Assembly (NCBI GenBank): GCA_041477005.1 | Contig: JBGOUJ010000014.1 | Location: forward strand, 1-31,384 | DNA from: JBGOUJ01 sp041477005 | GTDB taxonomy: Bacteria; Acidobacteriota; Terriglobia; Bryobacterales; JACQDG01 | Length of the DNA stretch: 31,384 bases | Reading direction: 5' to 3' | Part shown: positions 7,795-15,332 of the stretch, piece by piece | Position numbering within the stretch: the stretch's first letter is position 1 | How the letters are laid out: each line of letters begins with the position of its first letter | The notes under the pieces: model-generated | Database searches by the model: none | Told to the model about the DNA's origin: nothing | The model's input: only the letters and a program-made list of their open reading frames with translations | Position numbers and translations under genes: made by a program

Positions 7795-8730
7795 ATGAAC
7801 ATTGCGCAAGGTTGGTGGCGGAAGATGGCGGCGGTGCTGCTCCTCGCTGCGGCGGCGACGCCGGCCCGGGCCGCGGGGAAGTTGAACATCGTCGGCTCGA
7901 CCGAGGACATGGCCGACTTGACACGTCAGGTCGGGGGCGATCGCGTCAACGTGGATGCGATCGCCCGCGGTTATCAGGACGCTCACTTCGTGGAGCCGAA
8001 GCCGAGTTTCCTGCTGAAGCTGCAGAAGGCGGACCTACTGGTCGTGGTGGGAAAGCAACTGGAGATCGGCTGGCTGCCGCCGTTGATAAACCAGAGCCGC
8101 AATCCCAGGGTTCAGATCGGAGCAGGGGGATATCTCGAGGCCTCGCTGACCTGCGAGATTCTGGAGATCCCCACCACCGAGGTGACCCGCGCCATGGGGG
8201 ACGTGCACCCGGTGGGCAATCCGCACTACTGGCTCGATCCGGACAACGGGCGCCGCGTCGCCAAAGCAATCCAGGAGAAGCTCGCCTCGATGCAGCCGCA
8301 AGATGCGTCGTACTTCGCGCAACGCTACGCCGATTTCGACCGGAAACTGACCGAGGCGGAAAAGCGCTGGGAGGGGCAGATGGCTCCCTATCGCGGCCGC
8401 AAGGTGGTGACCTATCACAACTCCTGGCCGAACTTCGCCAAACGGTTCGGCCTTGATGTCGTAGGCTACGTGGAGCCCAAGCCGGGGATTCCTCCCACCC
8501 CGAGCCACACCCTGCAATTGATCGGCTTCATGAAGCAGCAGGGGATCAAGTTGGTCCTGGTCGAACCGTATTTCGATCTCCGCACGCCCGAGTCGATCGC
8601 TCGCCAGACCGGGGGCCAGGTGGTGGTCTTAATGCCCTCGGTGGGAGGGGTGAAGGAGATCAAGGATTATTTCGGACTGTTTGATTACGATATCAATCTG
8701 CTGACCAGCGTGTTGGCTAAGCTCAAGTAG
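7795..8730 (+). CDS. Metal ABC transporter periplasmic binding protein, TroA/ZnuA-like
   Basis: A 311-residue cluster A-I solute-binding protein, the class that captures Zn2+ or Mn2+ in the periplasm. A signal peptide ends near ARAAGK (residue 28). The expected ligands are present: His64 (QDAHFVE), His144 (GNPHYWLDP), His208 (TYHNSW) and an acidic group near 257-261 (VEPYFD). The TroA-type PTPSH segment follows at about 234-238. The His-rich loop typical of many ZnuA proteins is missing, so metal preference is uncertain. AAGGGA lies just before the ATG. The permease gene starts 8 bases after the stop. Confidence 0.88.
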   Translation: MNIAQGWWRKMAAVLLLAAAATPARAAGKLNIVGSTEDMADLTRQVGGDRVNVDAIARGYQDAHFVEPKPSFLLKLQKADLLVVVGKQLEIGWLPPLINQSRNPRVQIGAGGYLEASLTCEILEIPTTEVTRAMGDVHPVGNPHYWLDPDNGRRVAKAIQEKLASMQPQDASYFAQRYADFDRKLTEAEKRWEGQMAPYRGRKVVTYHNSWPNFAKRFGLDVVGYVEPKPGIPPTPSHTLQLIGFMKQQGIKLVLVEPYFDLRTPESIARQTGGQVVVLMPSVGGVKEIKDYFGLFDYDINLLTSVLAKLK

Positions 8731-8738
8731 GGGGCGTC

Positions 8739-9620
8739 ATGGATATGCTCGTTTTTCTGGCGGCGCCGTTCGTCGCCAGCCTCATATTGACCGGAATTCA
8801 CGCCTATCTGGGCGTTCACGTGGTGGAACGAGGCGTGATTTTCGTGGATCTGGCCCTGGCTCAGATCGCGGCGCTGGGCACCACGATCGCCGTGCTGGGC
8901 GGGATAGATCCACACGGCCGGGGCTCCTACTGGGTGAGCCTGGCCTTCACTTTCATCGGAGCGGCCGTCTTCTCGACGATTCGCGGGCACCGCGCCCGCA
9001 TTCCACAGGAAGCGATCATCGGCATTTCTTACGCCGTAGCCTCGGCGGCGGCCATCCTGGCCATGAGCAAGTCGGTCGAGCAGACGGAGCATCTCAAGGA
9101 GATGCTGGTCGGCAACATCCTTACCGTCTCGTGGCCGGAGGTGGGCAAAACCGCTGCGCTCTACGGCGCCGTCGGCCTGTTTCACTACCTGTTCCGGCGC
9201 AAGTTCCTGCTCATCTCGATGAACCCGAGAGAAGCGGAGGCGCAGGGCATCTCAGTGCGCTTCTGGGACTTTCTGTTTTATGCTTCGTTCGGCTTCGTGG
9301 TCACTTCTTCGGTGGCCATCGCCGGCGTCCTGCTGGTCTTTTGCTACCTGATCGTGCCGTCGGTGGCGGCGATGCTGTACGCCGAGCGGATCGGCCCGCG
9401 GCTGGCGATCGGCTGGACCATGGGGACGCTGGTCTCTTTCTTGGGCTGCGTCCTGTCGGTGGAGATCGATCTGCCGACGGGCGCCACCATGGTCTGCACG
9501 TTCGGAATCGTGCTGATTCTGATGGCGGCTTTCCGGGGGATGGTGAGGCGAACGGTGGGGGCGCCGAACGGGGTCGACGCCAAAGCGGCGGTCGTGGCCG
9601 GCGAGCCGCAGAGCCGCTGA
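8739..9620 (+). CDS. Metal ABC transporter permease, ABC-3 family (ZnuB/TroC-like)
   Basis: A 293-residue inner-membrane protein with about eight to nine hydrophobic helices. The ABC-3 signature near the N-terminus (GVHVVERGVIFVDLALAQIA) is clear, and a conserved helix run ending VLLVFCYLIVPSVAA follows at about 200-215. It forms the channel for the metal delivered by the upstream binding protein. AGGGGG precedes the ATG by six bases. No ABC ATPase gene follows; instead the fragment of a response regulator begins within a few bases. The cognate ATPase would have to be encoded elsewhere, or has been lost. Confidence 0.88.
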   Translation: MDMLVFLAAPFVASLILTGIHAYLGVHVVERGVIFVDLALAQIAALGTTIAVLGGIDPHGRGSYWVSLAFTFIGAAVFSTIRGHRARIPQEAIIGISYAVASAAAILAMSKSVEQTEHLKEMLVGNILTVSWPEVGKTAALYGAVGLFHYLFRRKFLLISMNPREAEAQGISVRFWDFLFYASFGFVVTSSVAIAGVLLVFCYLIVPSVAAMLYAERIGPRLAIGWTMGTLVSFLGCVLSVEIDLPTGATMVCTFGIVLILMAAFRGMVRRTVGAPNGVDAKAAVVAGEPQSR

Positions 9621-9625
9621 ACCGG

Positions 9626-9856
9626 ATGCCGGGTCGGAGTCCTTCCAGATCTCCCATGATGCCCGAGATGAGCGGCCCCCATCTGGCCCAGCAGGTCTCC
9701 GGAAGCCGCCCGGAGACGAAAGTGCTCTATGTTTCCGGCTACACCGAGCAGGCCACCGTGCAGCAGGGACTGCTGGCGCCGGGGACGGCCTTTCTCCAGA
9801 AGCCCTTCACGCCGGGTGCTCTGGGCTCAAAGATCCGCGAGGTACTGGAGTCGTAG
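9626..9856 (+). pseudogene. Truncated response-regulator receiver domain
   Basis: The reading frame from 9626 to 9856 carries only the second half of a CheY-like receiver: MMPEMSGPHLAQQ, then the KVLYVSGYTE strand-helix and the FLQKPFTPGAL segment with the conserved Lys-Pro. These features are typical of receivers at the end of hybrid histidine kinases. The first half is missing, including the acidic pocket, and the phosphoacceptor Asp that should stand before MMPEMSG is replaced by Ser-Pro context. Recognisable homology begins at about 9656, only 35 bases after the permease stop. It is best read as a non-functional remnant left by a deletion or insertion. Confidence 0.7.
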
Positions 9857-10003
9857 CGCATCCCTGCCGGTCCGGGGCTACAACTGGTCTCCAGGCCGCG
9901 ACCGCCAAGGAGCGGGTTCGGGTTTTCCGGCAGCCGTGGCCCGCCGTTCTGTCGCGCGCCTGCGCGAAACGTGATAAGTTGACAATCGGATCAAGGGTGA
10001 ACC

Positions 10004-10837
10004 ATGCGCCGCAGAGATTTTCTCGCGCTCACCGCCACGGCGGCCGGCAGCCTTGCCGCCCAGGGCCGCAACGGCGGCTGGAAGGTCGGCATGTGCTGCT
10101 GGAACATGCGGGACTTCGAGCCGAGCGTGTTCGAGACGGCCGCCCGGATCGGTTTGGACGGCGTCCAGTTGGGAATCGCCAACACGGATCAGCAGACGCT
10201 GAAGCTGCGGCGGCCCGAAGTGCAGCGGGAGTATGTGGCGGCAGCGAAGAAGGCGGGCGTGGCCCTGCTGGGAACGGCCTGCCAGTACCGCCGGCCGCTG
10301 AAATCCGAGCCGGTCGCCGCCGTCATTCTCAACGACTGGATCGAGGTGACCCGCGCCCTGGGCGGCCGGGTCATCCTGGTACCCTTTTTCGGCAAGCCGA
10401 ATATTGCCGACGTCAACGTCAAGGAAGAGTTCGACCGGCTGGTCGCCGTGCTGCGGGAGCTGGGGCCGCGGGCGGAGAAGGCCGGAGTGATCCTGGGCCT
10501 GGAGAACACGCTGAGCGCCGCCGACAACCGCAAGATCCTCGACGCGGTGGATTCGCCGGCCGTCCAGATCTACTACGATGTCGGCAATTCCACCAACAAC
10601 GGCTATCGGGTGATCGAGGAGATCCGCGCCCTGGGCAAGGAGCGGATCTGCGAGTTCCACATCAAGGACGGCCGCCACCTGCTCGGCCAGGGCAGCATCG
10701 ACATGCCGGCCGTTGCCCAGGCCATCCACGACATCGGCTATAAGGACTGGCTGGTGCTGGAGACTTCGAGCCCCAGCGACCTGGTGGCCGACACCCGGAC
10801 CAACCTGGAATACGTGCGGAAGGTTTTCGTGGGATGA
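10004..10837 (+). CDS. Exported sugar phosphate isomerase/epimerase-like TIM barrel
   Basis: A 277-residue protein of the xylose-isomerase-like TIM-barrel (AP endonuclease 2) superfamily. The N-terminus, MRRRDFLALTATAAG, is a Tat signal (RRRDFLA) ending near SLAAQ, so the folded protein is probably exported. Barrel features include the metal-ligand type segments GLENTLSA, YYDVGNS and CEFHIKDGRH, the last two resembling Asp and His ligands of the family, and a closing VLETSS. Such proteins isomerise or epimerise sugars and inositols, but the substrate cannot be predicted. Another member with a Tat signal lies at 14388-15272, and both may act in extracytoplasmic carbohydrate turnover. Confidence 0.82.
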   Translation: MRRRDFLALTATAAGSLAAQGRNGGWKVGMCCWNMRDFEPSVFETAARIGLDGVQLGIANTDQQTLKLRRPEVQREYVAAAKKAGVALLGTACQYRRPLKSEPVAAVILNDWIEVTRALGGRVILVPFFGKPNIADVNVKEEFDRLVAVLRELGPRAEKAGVILGLENTLSAADNRKILDAVDSPAVQIYYDVGNSTNNGYRVIEEIRALGKERICEFHIKDGRHLLGQGSIDMPAVAQAIHDIGYKDWLVLETSSPSDLVADTRTNLEYVRKVFVG

Positions 10838-10838
10838 C

Positions 10839-10857
10839 CCTCCGGAAAAGCCGGAGG
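10839..10857. terminator. Hairpin between convergent genes
   Basis: CCTCCGG (10839-10845) and CCGGAGG (10851-10857) form a perfect 7-bp stem with an AAAAG loop, lying entirely between the stop codons of the convergent genes at 10837 and 10859. No T-tract follows on either strand, so termination efficiency is uncertain. The position suggests a shared bidirectional terminator. Confidence 0.55.
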
Positions 10858-10858
10858 T

Positions 10859-11827
10859 CTACCCCGCCTTGGCCCGAATGTTGACCCAGGTGTGCACGTG
10901 CGGGGAGCCGCGGAAATACCAGACCATGGTCGGGCTCTCGAGCTGCCAGACGTCCCACACACCGTCATTGCCGATATCCAGGTTCTTGTAGTAGGACATG
11001 CAAAGCGACGTCACGCCGCCGTTGGCCTGGATGTATTTCATCGCTTCGTCGGAGTCCTTCCGGCGGAAGGGCAATAGCAGGTCGGCCAGCACCCGCTCCA
11101 CCAGCTTCCGCTGATCCCGCGACATGTCGGCCACCGGAAGGCCGGCCAGCGGCTCTCCCGGTTTTTTGAGGGCGACCGTTGCGGTGGCCTTCTCCTCGCG
11201 TGGATCGCCGAGCAGAGCGATCGCCCGCTGCTTGCCGTCGAGCGCCTGGAACACCTCGTTGGCGCGCTTGGCCTGGTACCAGTACACGTTGCCGGCGTGG
11301 TCCGGTTTTTCGTTGAAGCTCTGCGAGGCGTGGCCGTAAAAGATCGGCCCGCCGAAGGCCACGCCGTCCACCGAGTCGCCGTCGCAGCGGATGGTGCAAT
11401 GCCGGCCGGTGAGCACGAACTCGAAGGCGCCGGCGCCGGGCTCGCCGAAAAGCGCGATCGAGTAGTTGCCGATGCCCCCGCCGTCTTCCTTGATGTGGTA
11501 GATCAACTGGTCCAGGAACTCGGGGTTGTGCAGCCCGCGGAAGATCTCGGCGATCATCGCTTGCTGGTCGGGGTTGAAGAACTCGCCGATCTTCTGCGGC
11601 GTGATGTGCCAGTTGGCATCCACCTTGGAGCGCAGCGGGTGATCGAACGCGAACGCCACCGCCTTTTTTTGCTCCGGCGAGAGGCTGTTATAGAGAGTGG
11701 CGACCAGGGTCTCTGACGGCCCGGTGAATCGGGCCGCGGCGGCGGCTCCGGCCAGGGCCACGGTTCCCAGGGCCGTAGTCTTCAGGAAGTTTCTGCGATC
11801 GACGGCTCCGCAATCGGGACATTGCAT
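10859..11827 (-). CDS. Tat-exported DUF3500-like protein
   Basis: A reverse-strand gene of 322 residues. The N-terminus has a CPDCG pair followed by a Tat signal (DRRNFLKTTALGTVALAGAAAAA). The body resembles the DUF3500 family: an LSPEQKKAVAFAFDHP opening, a NWHITP segment, a GRHCTIR strand and a GPIFYGHA segment, in the order known for that family. Its biochemical role is not established. The start has a strong AGGAGG-type site (plus-strand CCCTCCT near 11836-11842). Two cysteines ahead of the twin arginines are unusual in a Tat leader. The gene is divergent from the HD-GYP response regulator and convergent with the TIM-barrel gene. Confidence 0.68.
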   Translation of the reverse strand: MQCPDCGAVDRRNFLKTTALGTVALAGAAAAARFTGPSETLVATLYNSLSPEQKKAVAFAFDHPLRSKVDANWHITPQKIGEFFNPDQQAMIAEIFRGLHNPEFLDQLIYHIKEDGGGIGNYSIALFGEPGAGAFEFVLTGRHCTIRCDGDSVDGVAFGGPIFYGHASQSFNEKPDHAGNVYWYQAKRANEVFQALDGKQRAIALLGDPREEKATATVALKKPGEPLAGLPVADMSRDQRKLVERVLADLLLPFRRKDSDEAMKYIQANGGVTSLCMSYYKNLDIGNDGVWDVWQLESPTMVWYFRGSPHVHTWVNIRAKAG

Positions 11828-11959
11828 GGCTTGGACCCTCCTGGAGGGCTGTTATCTCACGGCGGGAGGGGCCAAGTCAAGGTAAGGGAATCCAAAAGAC
11901 GCCGCTAAGGCGATCGTCCGATGTCGCCCGGCGAGCGGCTTGTGGGACAGTGCTAACAG

Positions 11960-12961
11960 ATGATCGGCACAATCCTGGTCGTGGATGACGATCCAACGGT
12001 TCGGCTGCTGCTCGAAAACTTCCTGGGAGCCGAGGAGTATAACGTGGTTACGGCCCACGACGGCCAGACCGCGCTCGAGCAGTTGTCCCAAATCCAGCCG
12101 GACCTGGTTCTGCTGGACGTAATGATGCCGAATCCCGACGGCTTCGAGGTCTGCCGGCAAATGAAGTACAATCCCGACACCCGGCTGACTCCGGTGGTAC
12201 TGGTCACGGGCCTGTCGGAATCGAGCGACCGCGTGCGGGGCCTGGAGGCCGGCGCCGACGACTTTCTGAACAAGCCGGTCGATCGCAGCGAGCTGCTGGC
12301 GCGGGTGCGCTCTCTGCTAAGCCGCAAGGCCTACACCGATGAGCTGGAGCAGGCCGAATCGATCCTGTTCACGCTGGCTCTTACCATCGAGGGCAAAGAC
12401 CCGTATACGCAGGGCCATTGTGAGCGTCTGTCGGAGTATTCCGCGAAGCTGGGCCGGCGCCTGGGCCTACCCGAAGAGCAGATCACCGCTTTGCGCCGCG
12501 CCGGCATCGTGCACGACATCGGAAAGATCGCCGTCCCTGACGCCATTCTGCTCAAGCCGGCCCGGCTGACGGCGGATGAATGGCAGATCATGCGGCAGCA
12601 CCCGGTGGTCGGAGAGAGGATCTGCGCGCCGCTGAAATCCTTCCGGCTGGTGCTTCCCATCATCCGCCACCATCACGAGAAGCTGGACGGCTCCGGTTAC
12701 CCGGACGGGTTGAAGGGCGACCAGATCCCCCTCACCGCCCGGATCCTGCAACTGGCGGACGTCTATGACGGCCTGCGGACCGAGCGTCCCTACAAGGGCC
12801 CCCAATCCCACGACGACGCCTTGCAAGAAATGCAGAAAGAGGTCGAGAGGGGCTGGTGGGACCCTTCCCTGTTCCAAGAGCTCCTGCAGATGTTTGCCGC
12901 CCTCCCCTACGCGGAACCCTCTCCGCAGCCGGGGACCCTCCTGGGCCTGAAACCCTCATAA
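11960..12961 (+). CDS. Response regulator with HD-GYP phosphodiesterase domain, RpfG-like
   Basis: A 333-residue two-domain protein. Residues 1-122 form a CheY-like receiver with the acidic pair Asp10-Asp11, phosphoacceptor Asp53 in LLDVMMP and the conserved Lys105. Residues about 140-320 are an HD-GYP domain with the His185-Asp186 metal pair in VHDIGK and the GYP motif in DGSGYPDG (246-248). HD-GYP enzymes hydrolyse cyclic di-GMP, so phosphorylation probably controls c-di-GMP breakdown. No histidine kinase gene is adjacent. Two more response regulators follow on the same strand, suggesting a signalling cluster. The HD-GYP catalytic residues appear intact. Confidence 0.92.
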   Translation: MIGTILVVDDDPTVRLLLENFLGAEEYNVVTAHDGQTALEQLSQIQPDLVLLDVMMPNPDGFEVCRQMKYNPDTRLTPVVLVTGLSESSDRVRGLEAGADDFLNKPVDRSELLARVRSLLSRKAYTDELEQAESILFTLALTIEGKDPYTQGHCERLSEYSAKLGRRLGLPEEQITALRRAGIVHDIGKIAVPDAILLKPARLTADEWQIMRQHPVVGERICAPLKSFRLVLPIIRHHHEKLDGSGYPDGLKGDQIPLTARILQLADVYDGLRTERPYKGPQSHDDALQEMQKEVERGWWDPSLFQELLQMFAALPYAEPSPQPGTLLGLKPS

Positions 12962-13039
12962 TGTTCCGCTGCCAGTTCGCCGATTGGAGCACAAGAAGGC
13001 GGGACTGCCTGGCCCCGGCTTCCAGGAAGGTGCGCCCAC

Positions 13040-13738
13040 TTGCATGCCGCCAATGCGGCCGGAAACCTCACGGCTCGCAGCACGATTCGCATCGCCCTAG
13101 CCGACGCCCATACTCTGTTCCGGGCCGGCCTGAGAAAGCTTCTAGCCGTCGAAGAGGATTTTGAAGTCGTGGCCGAAGCCGGCGCCGGCCCCGAGATCCT
13201 CCCCCTTCTCGAGCACTATCGTCCCGACTTGTTGCTTCTGGATCTGAACTTGCCCGGAAACACCACCCGGGAGGTGCTTCGTCAAGTTCAAGCGGCAGGC
13301 GAGCCACCCGGCGCCTATCCGACCCGCATCCTGGTTCTCACCGCCTCCGAGAACGAAGAGGACCTGGCGCAGGCCATGAAGCTCGGCGCCTCCGGGGTGG
13401 TGTTGAAGACCACCGACACCGATTTGCTGATGCAGGCGATCCGGAAGGTCTCGAGCGGCGAAATCTGGCTCGATGGTAAGATCACTGCCAACGTCATCAA
13501 GAACCTCGCCGACACCCGCTTGCACGGCCAGCGCGGGCATGAGGACGCGGGTGGTCTCACGCCCCGCGAGCGCGAGATCGCCGCTCTGGTTGGCCAGGGC
13601 TACAAGTATCGTGAAATCGCCGAGATGCTCTCCATCAGTGAGCAGACCGTGAAGAACCATCTGCGCAACATGTTTCACAAGCTGGGCGTCTCGGACCGGC
13701 TGCAACTCGCCCTCTACGCCATTCACCACAATCTTTAA
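13040..13738 (+). CDS. NarL/FixJ-type response regulator with LuxR DNA-binding domain
   Basis: A 232-residue transcriptional regulator. The receiver (about 15-135) contains an Ala-Asp-Ala-His pocket, phosphoacceptor Asp68 in LLLLDLNLPG and a VVLKTTD segment carrying the conserved Lys. The LuxR-type helix-turn-helix is at about 165-225 (LTPREREIAALVGQGY, then EIAEMLSISEQTVKNHL). The best start is TTG at 13040, preceded by AGGAAGG; no in-frame ATG precedes the receiver, so the exact start is uncertain. It lies about 80 bases after the HD-GYP gene. Its stop codon falls in the first unit of a 16-bp repeat array that separates it from the next regulator. Confidence 0.85.
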   Translation: MHAANAAGNLTARSTIRIALADAHTLFRAGLRKLLAVEEDFEVVAEAGAGPEILPLLEHYRPDLLLLDLNLPGNTTREVLRQVQAAGEPPGAYPTRILVLTASENEEDLAQAMKLGASGVVLKTTDTDLLMQAIRKVSSGEIWLDGKITANVIKNLADTRLHGQRGHEDAGGLTPREREIAALVGQGYKYREIAEMLSISEQTVKNHLRNMFHKLGVSDRLQLALYAIHHNL

Positions 13739-13818
13739 GCCGTCAGGCCCTTCTTTAAGCCGCCGGGCCCTTAAGCCGGAATGACCTTAAGCCGGATTGA
13801 CCTTTGGCCGATAAGAGC
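13735..13818. repeat. Five-unit 16-bp repeat array between response regulators
   Basis: TTAAGCC begins at 13735, 13755, 13771 and 13787, and a decayed unit (TTTGGCC) begins at 13803. The two central units, TTAAGCCGGAATGACC and TTAAGCCGGATTGACC, differ by one base. The first unit carries an extra four bases. The array contains the TAA of the upstream gene and fills most of the gap to the next regulator. Confidence 0.8.
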
Positions 13819-13822
13819 TCCC

Positions 13823-14275
13823 ATGAAGCACCAGACTTTGACCATCCTCGTGGTTGACGACGATCCGGCCGACCAGTTCCTGGTCCAGGAAGCCATGAAG
13901 GTGGCCAACTTGAATTACAACCTGCGGCTGGTTTCGGACGGCGATGAGGCCCTCGACTATCTGTTCGGGCGCGGCCGCTACGGCAATCGCTTCCGGTCCC
14001 CGCGGCCCGACCTCATCTTGCTCGATCTCAACATGCCGCGCTTCAGCGGCCGCCAAGTGGCCCGGGCCATCAAGGGCAATCCCTACTTGAAGAAGATTCC
14101 GATCGTCGTGCTCACCACCAGCGGCCAGGAAGAAGACGTGGAGGAGCTTTATGGGATCGGCGTCAACTCCTACATACAGAAGCCCGCCAACTTCGACGAG
14201 TTCACCGCCGCCCTGCGCGACCTCAGCAGCTACTGGCTGGAACGGGCGAGGCTGCCGCCGCAGAAGAATTGGTGA
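13823..14275 (+). CDS. Single-domain response regulator, Rcp1-like
   Basis: A stand-alone receiver of about 150 residues. It has the acidic triad in VVDDDPAD, phosphoacceptor Asp68 in LILLDLNMP, the Thr-Ser switch region (VVLTTSGQ) and the Lys-Pro pair in YIQKPAN. The FLVQEAM and YLFGRGRYGNR segments are typical of the Rcp1-like branch that serves bacteriophytochrome and hybrid kinases. With no output domain it probably relays phosphate or acts by protein contact. ATG 13823 is chosen; the upstream in-frame ATG at 13781 lies inside the 16-bp repeat array and would add only repeat-encoded residues. Confidence 0.88.
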   Translation: MKHQTLTILVVDDDPADQFLVQEAMKVANLNYNLRLVSDGDEALDYLFGRGRYGNRFRSPRPDLILLDLNMPRFSGRQVARAIKGNPYLKKIPIVVLTTSGQEEDVEELYGIGVNSYIQKPANFDEFTAALRDLSSYWLERARLPPQKNW

Positions 14276-14276
14276 T

Positions 14277-14399
14277 TTGTTGATTTAGTGATTTGTCGAT
14301 TCAAAACCCACTGCATCTGAAGCCCACTTCCTGCGAAAACCCACTTCCTCTCGGGTCCGGGTTTTCAATCAACAAATCAACCAGTCACTAAATCAACAA
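14277..14399. terminator. Long imperfect inverted repeat between convergent genes
   Basis: An AT-rich left arm (14277-14309, starting TTGTTGATTTAGTGA and ending AAAACCC) pairs with a right arm (14359-14399, starting GGGTTTT and ending TCACTAAATCAACAA) around a roughly 50-base loop that holds two CCCACTTCCT copies (near 14323 and 14340). Part of the right arm encodes the last residues and stop of the reverse-strand gene. It may stop both convergent transcripts, or be a small dispersed repeat. Confidence 0.55.
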
Positions 14400-15272
14400 T
14401 CCCTTTGTGACCGTTTCCAGGAATTCCCTCGCCCGCCGCGCCAGGCTATCGAGATCCTCCGCCGTTTTCGGCCTCGGCAGCAGGGGCTCGAAAATGTTTT
14501 CGCAAAGCAACGGCATCTCGCGGCCGGTGTGGGCCACCGGGGCCAGCAGCTTGTAATGGTCGATCTCGCCTAAGCCGGGCCCGCAGTCTTCGTTCTTGGG
14601 AGTGACCCGGTGGTCCTTGATCGTGAAGGCGACGATGTCGCGGTAGCAGGTCTGGATGTCGGCGAGCGGATCGAGCCTTTCGTAATCGAGAACATTGCCG
14701 GCGTCATAGCAGATCTTCAGGCCCGGCTCCGCGACGTCGGCCAGGATCCTCGCGCATTTTTCGCCGGTGGCCGTGTTGCCGCCATGGGGCTTGATGACCA
14801 GGGTGACGCCGGCCGCCTGGGCGCGCGGGGCCAGTTGCTTCAGGTTCGAGATCCAGATGTCGTACTGGCCGGGTTTCGTGCTGCCGAAGGTGAGCAGGTA
14901 AGGGATGCGGGCGGCGGCAGCCTGCTCGATACGTCGCAAGTGGCCGGTTACGGAATTCGGCGCATCGACGCTGATCCGCGAGAACATCAGCAGCGGCGTG
15001 AGGCCGGAGCTGCGGGCGCGCTCGGCTACCCGGGCAGCTTCGGCCGGTGTGGCGTCCAGCGCCGGCACGATCACCTGGGCATGCTCGGTCCCGTAGCCCA
15101 CGTACCGGCAGCCCGACCGGGCGATCTCTTCAAAAGCCCGCTCGATCGGGAACGCCCGGTACGGCAGCGTCAGGCAACCGATCTGAAAGCGAGTCGGCTG
15201 TTGGGCCAGCGCGGGCAGGCACAGCGAGGACGCCAGAAAGCTGCGACGCGTTACTGCCATTCCCAGAGGCAT
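14388..15272 (-). CDS. Tat-exported sugar isomerase/epimerase-like TIM barrel
   Basis: A reverse-strand gene of 294 residues, second member of the xylose-isomerase-like TIM-barrel superfamily here. The Tat leader reads TRRSFLASSLCLPALAQQ, so export of the folded protein is likely. Barrel segments include VIKPHGGNTA, ICYDAGNVL and FTIKDHRVTP, matching positions where the family holds metal and substrate ligands. The first ATG at 15272 gives a four-residue extension before a second ATG (MAVTRR); either could be used. The final residues (GLLI) and stop are encoded inside the AT-rich inverted repeat, suggesting that the natural C-terminus has been altered by that element. The substrate is unknown. 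Confidence 0.8.
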   Translation of the reverse strand: MPLGMAVTRRSFLASSLCLPALAQQPTRFQIGCLTLPYRAFPIERAFEEIARSGCRYVGYGTEHAQVIVPALDATPAEAARVAERARSSGLTPLLMFSRISVDAPNSVTGHLRRIEQAAAARIPYLLTFGSTKPGQYDIWISNLKQLAPRAQAAGVTLVIKPHGGNTATGEKCARILADVAEPGLKICYDAGNVLDYERLDPLADIQTCYRDIVAFTIKDHRVTPKNEDCGPGLGEIDHYKLLAPVAHTGREMPLLCENIFEPLLPRPKTAEDLDSLARRAREFLETVTKGLLI

Positions 15273-15332
15273 AGCAGGTCAGCTTAGCACTATTCCTCTC
15301 TCCGCGCCCCCGGGGTCTCCTTGGCTGCCGGC

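Noticed and set aside
9979..9984. TTGACA upstream of the TIM-barrel gene as a -35 element
   Set aside because: It lies only 20 bases before the ATG, with no room for a -10 and leader.
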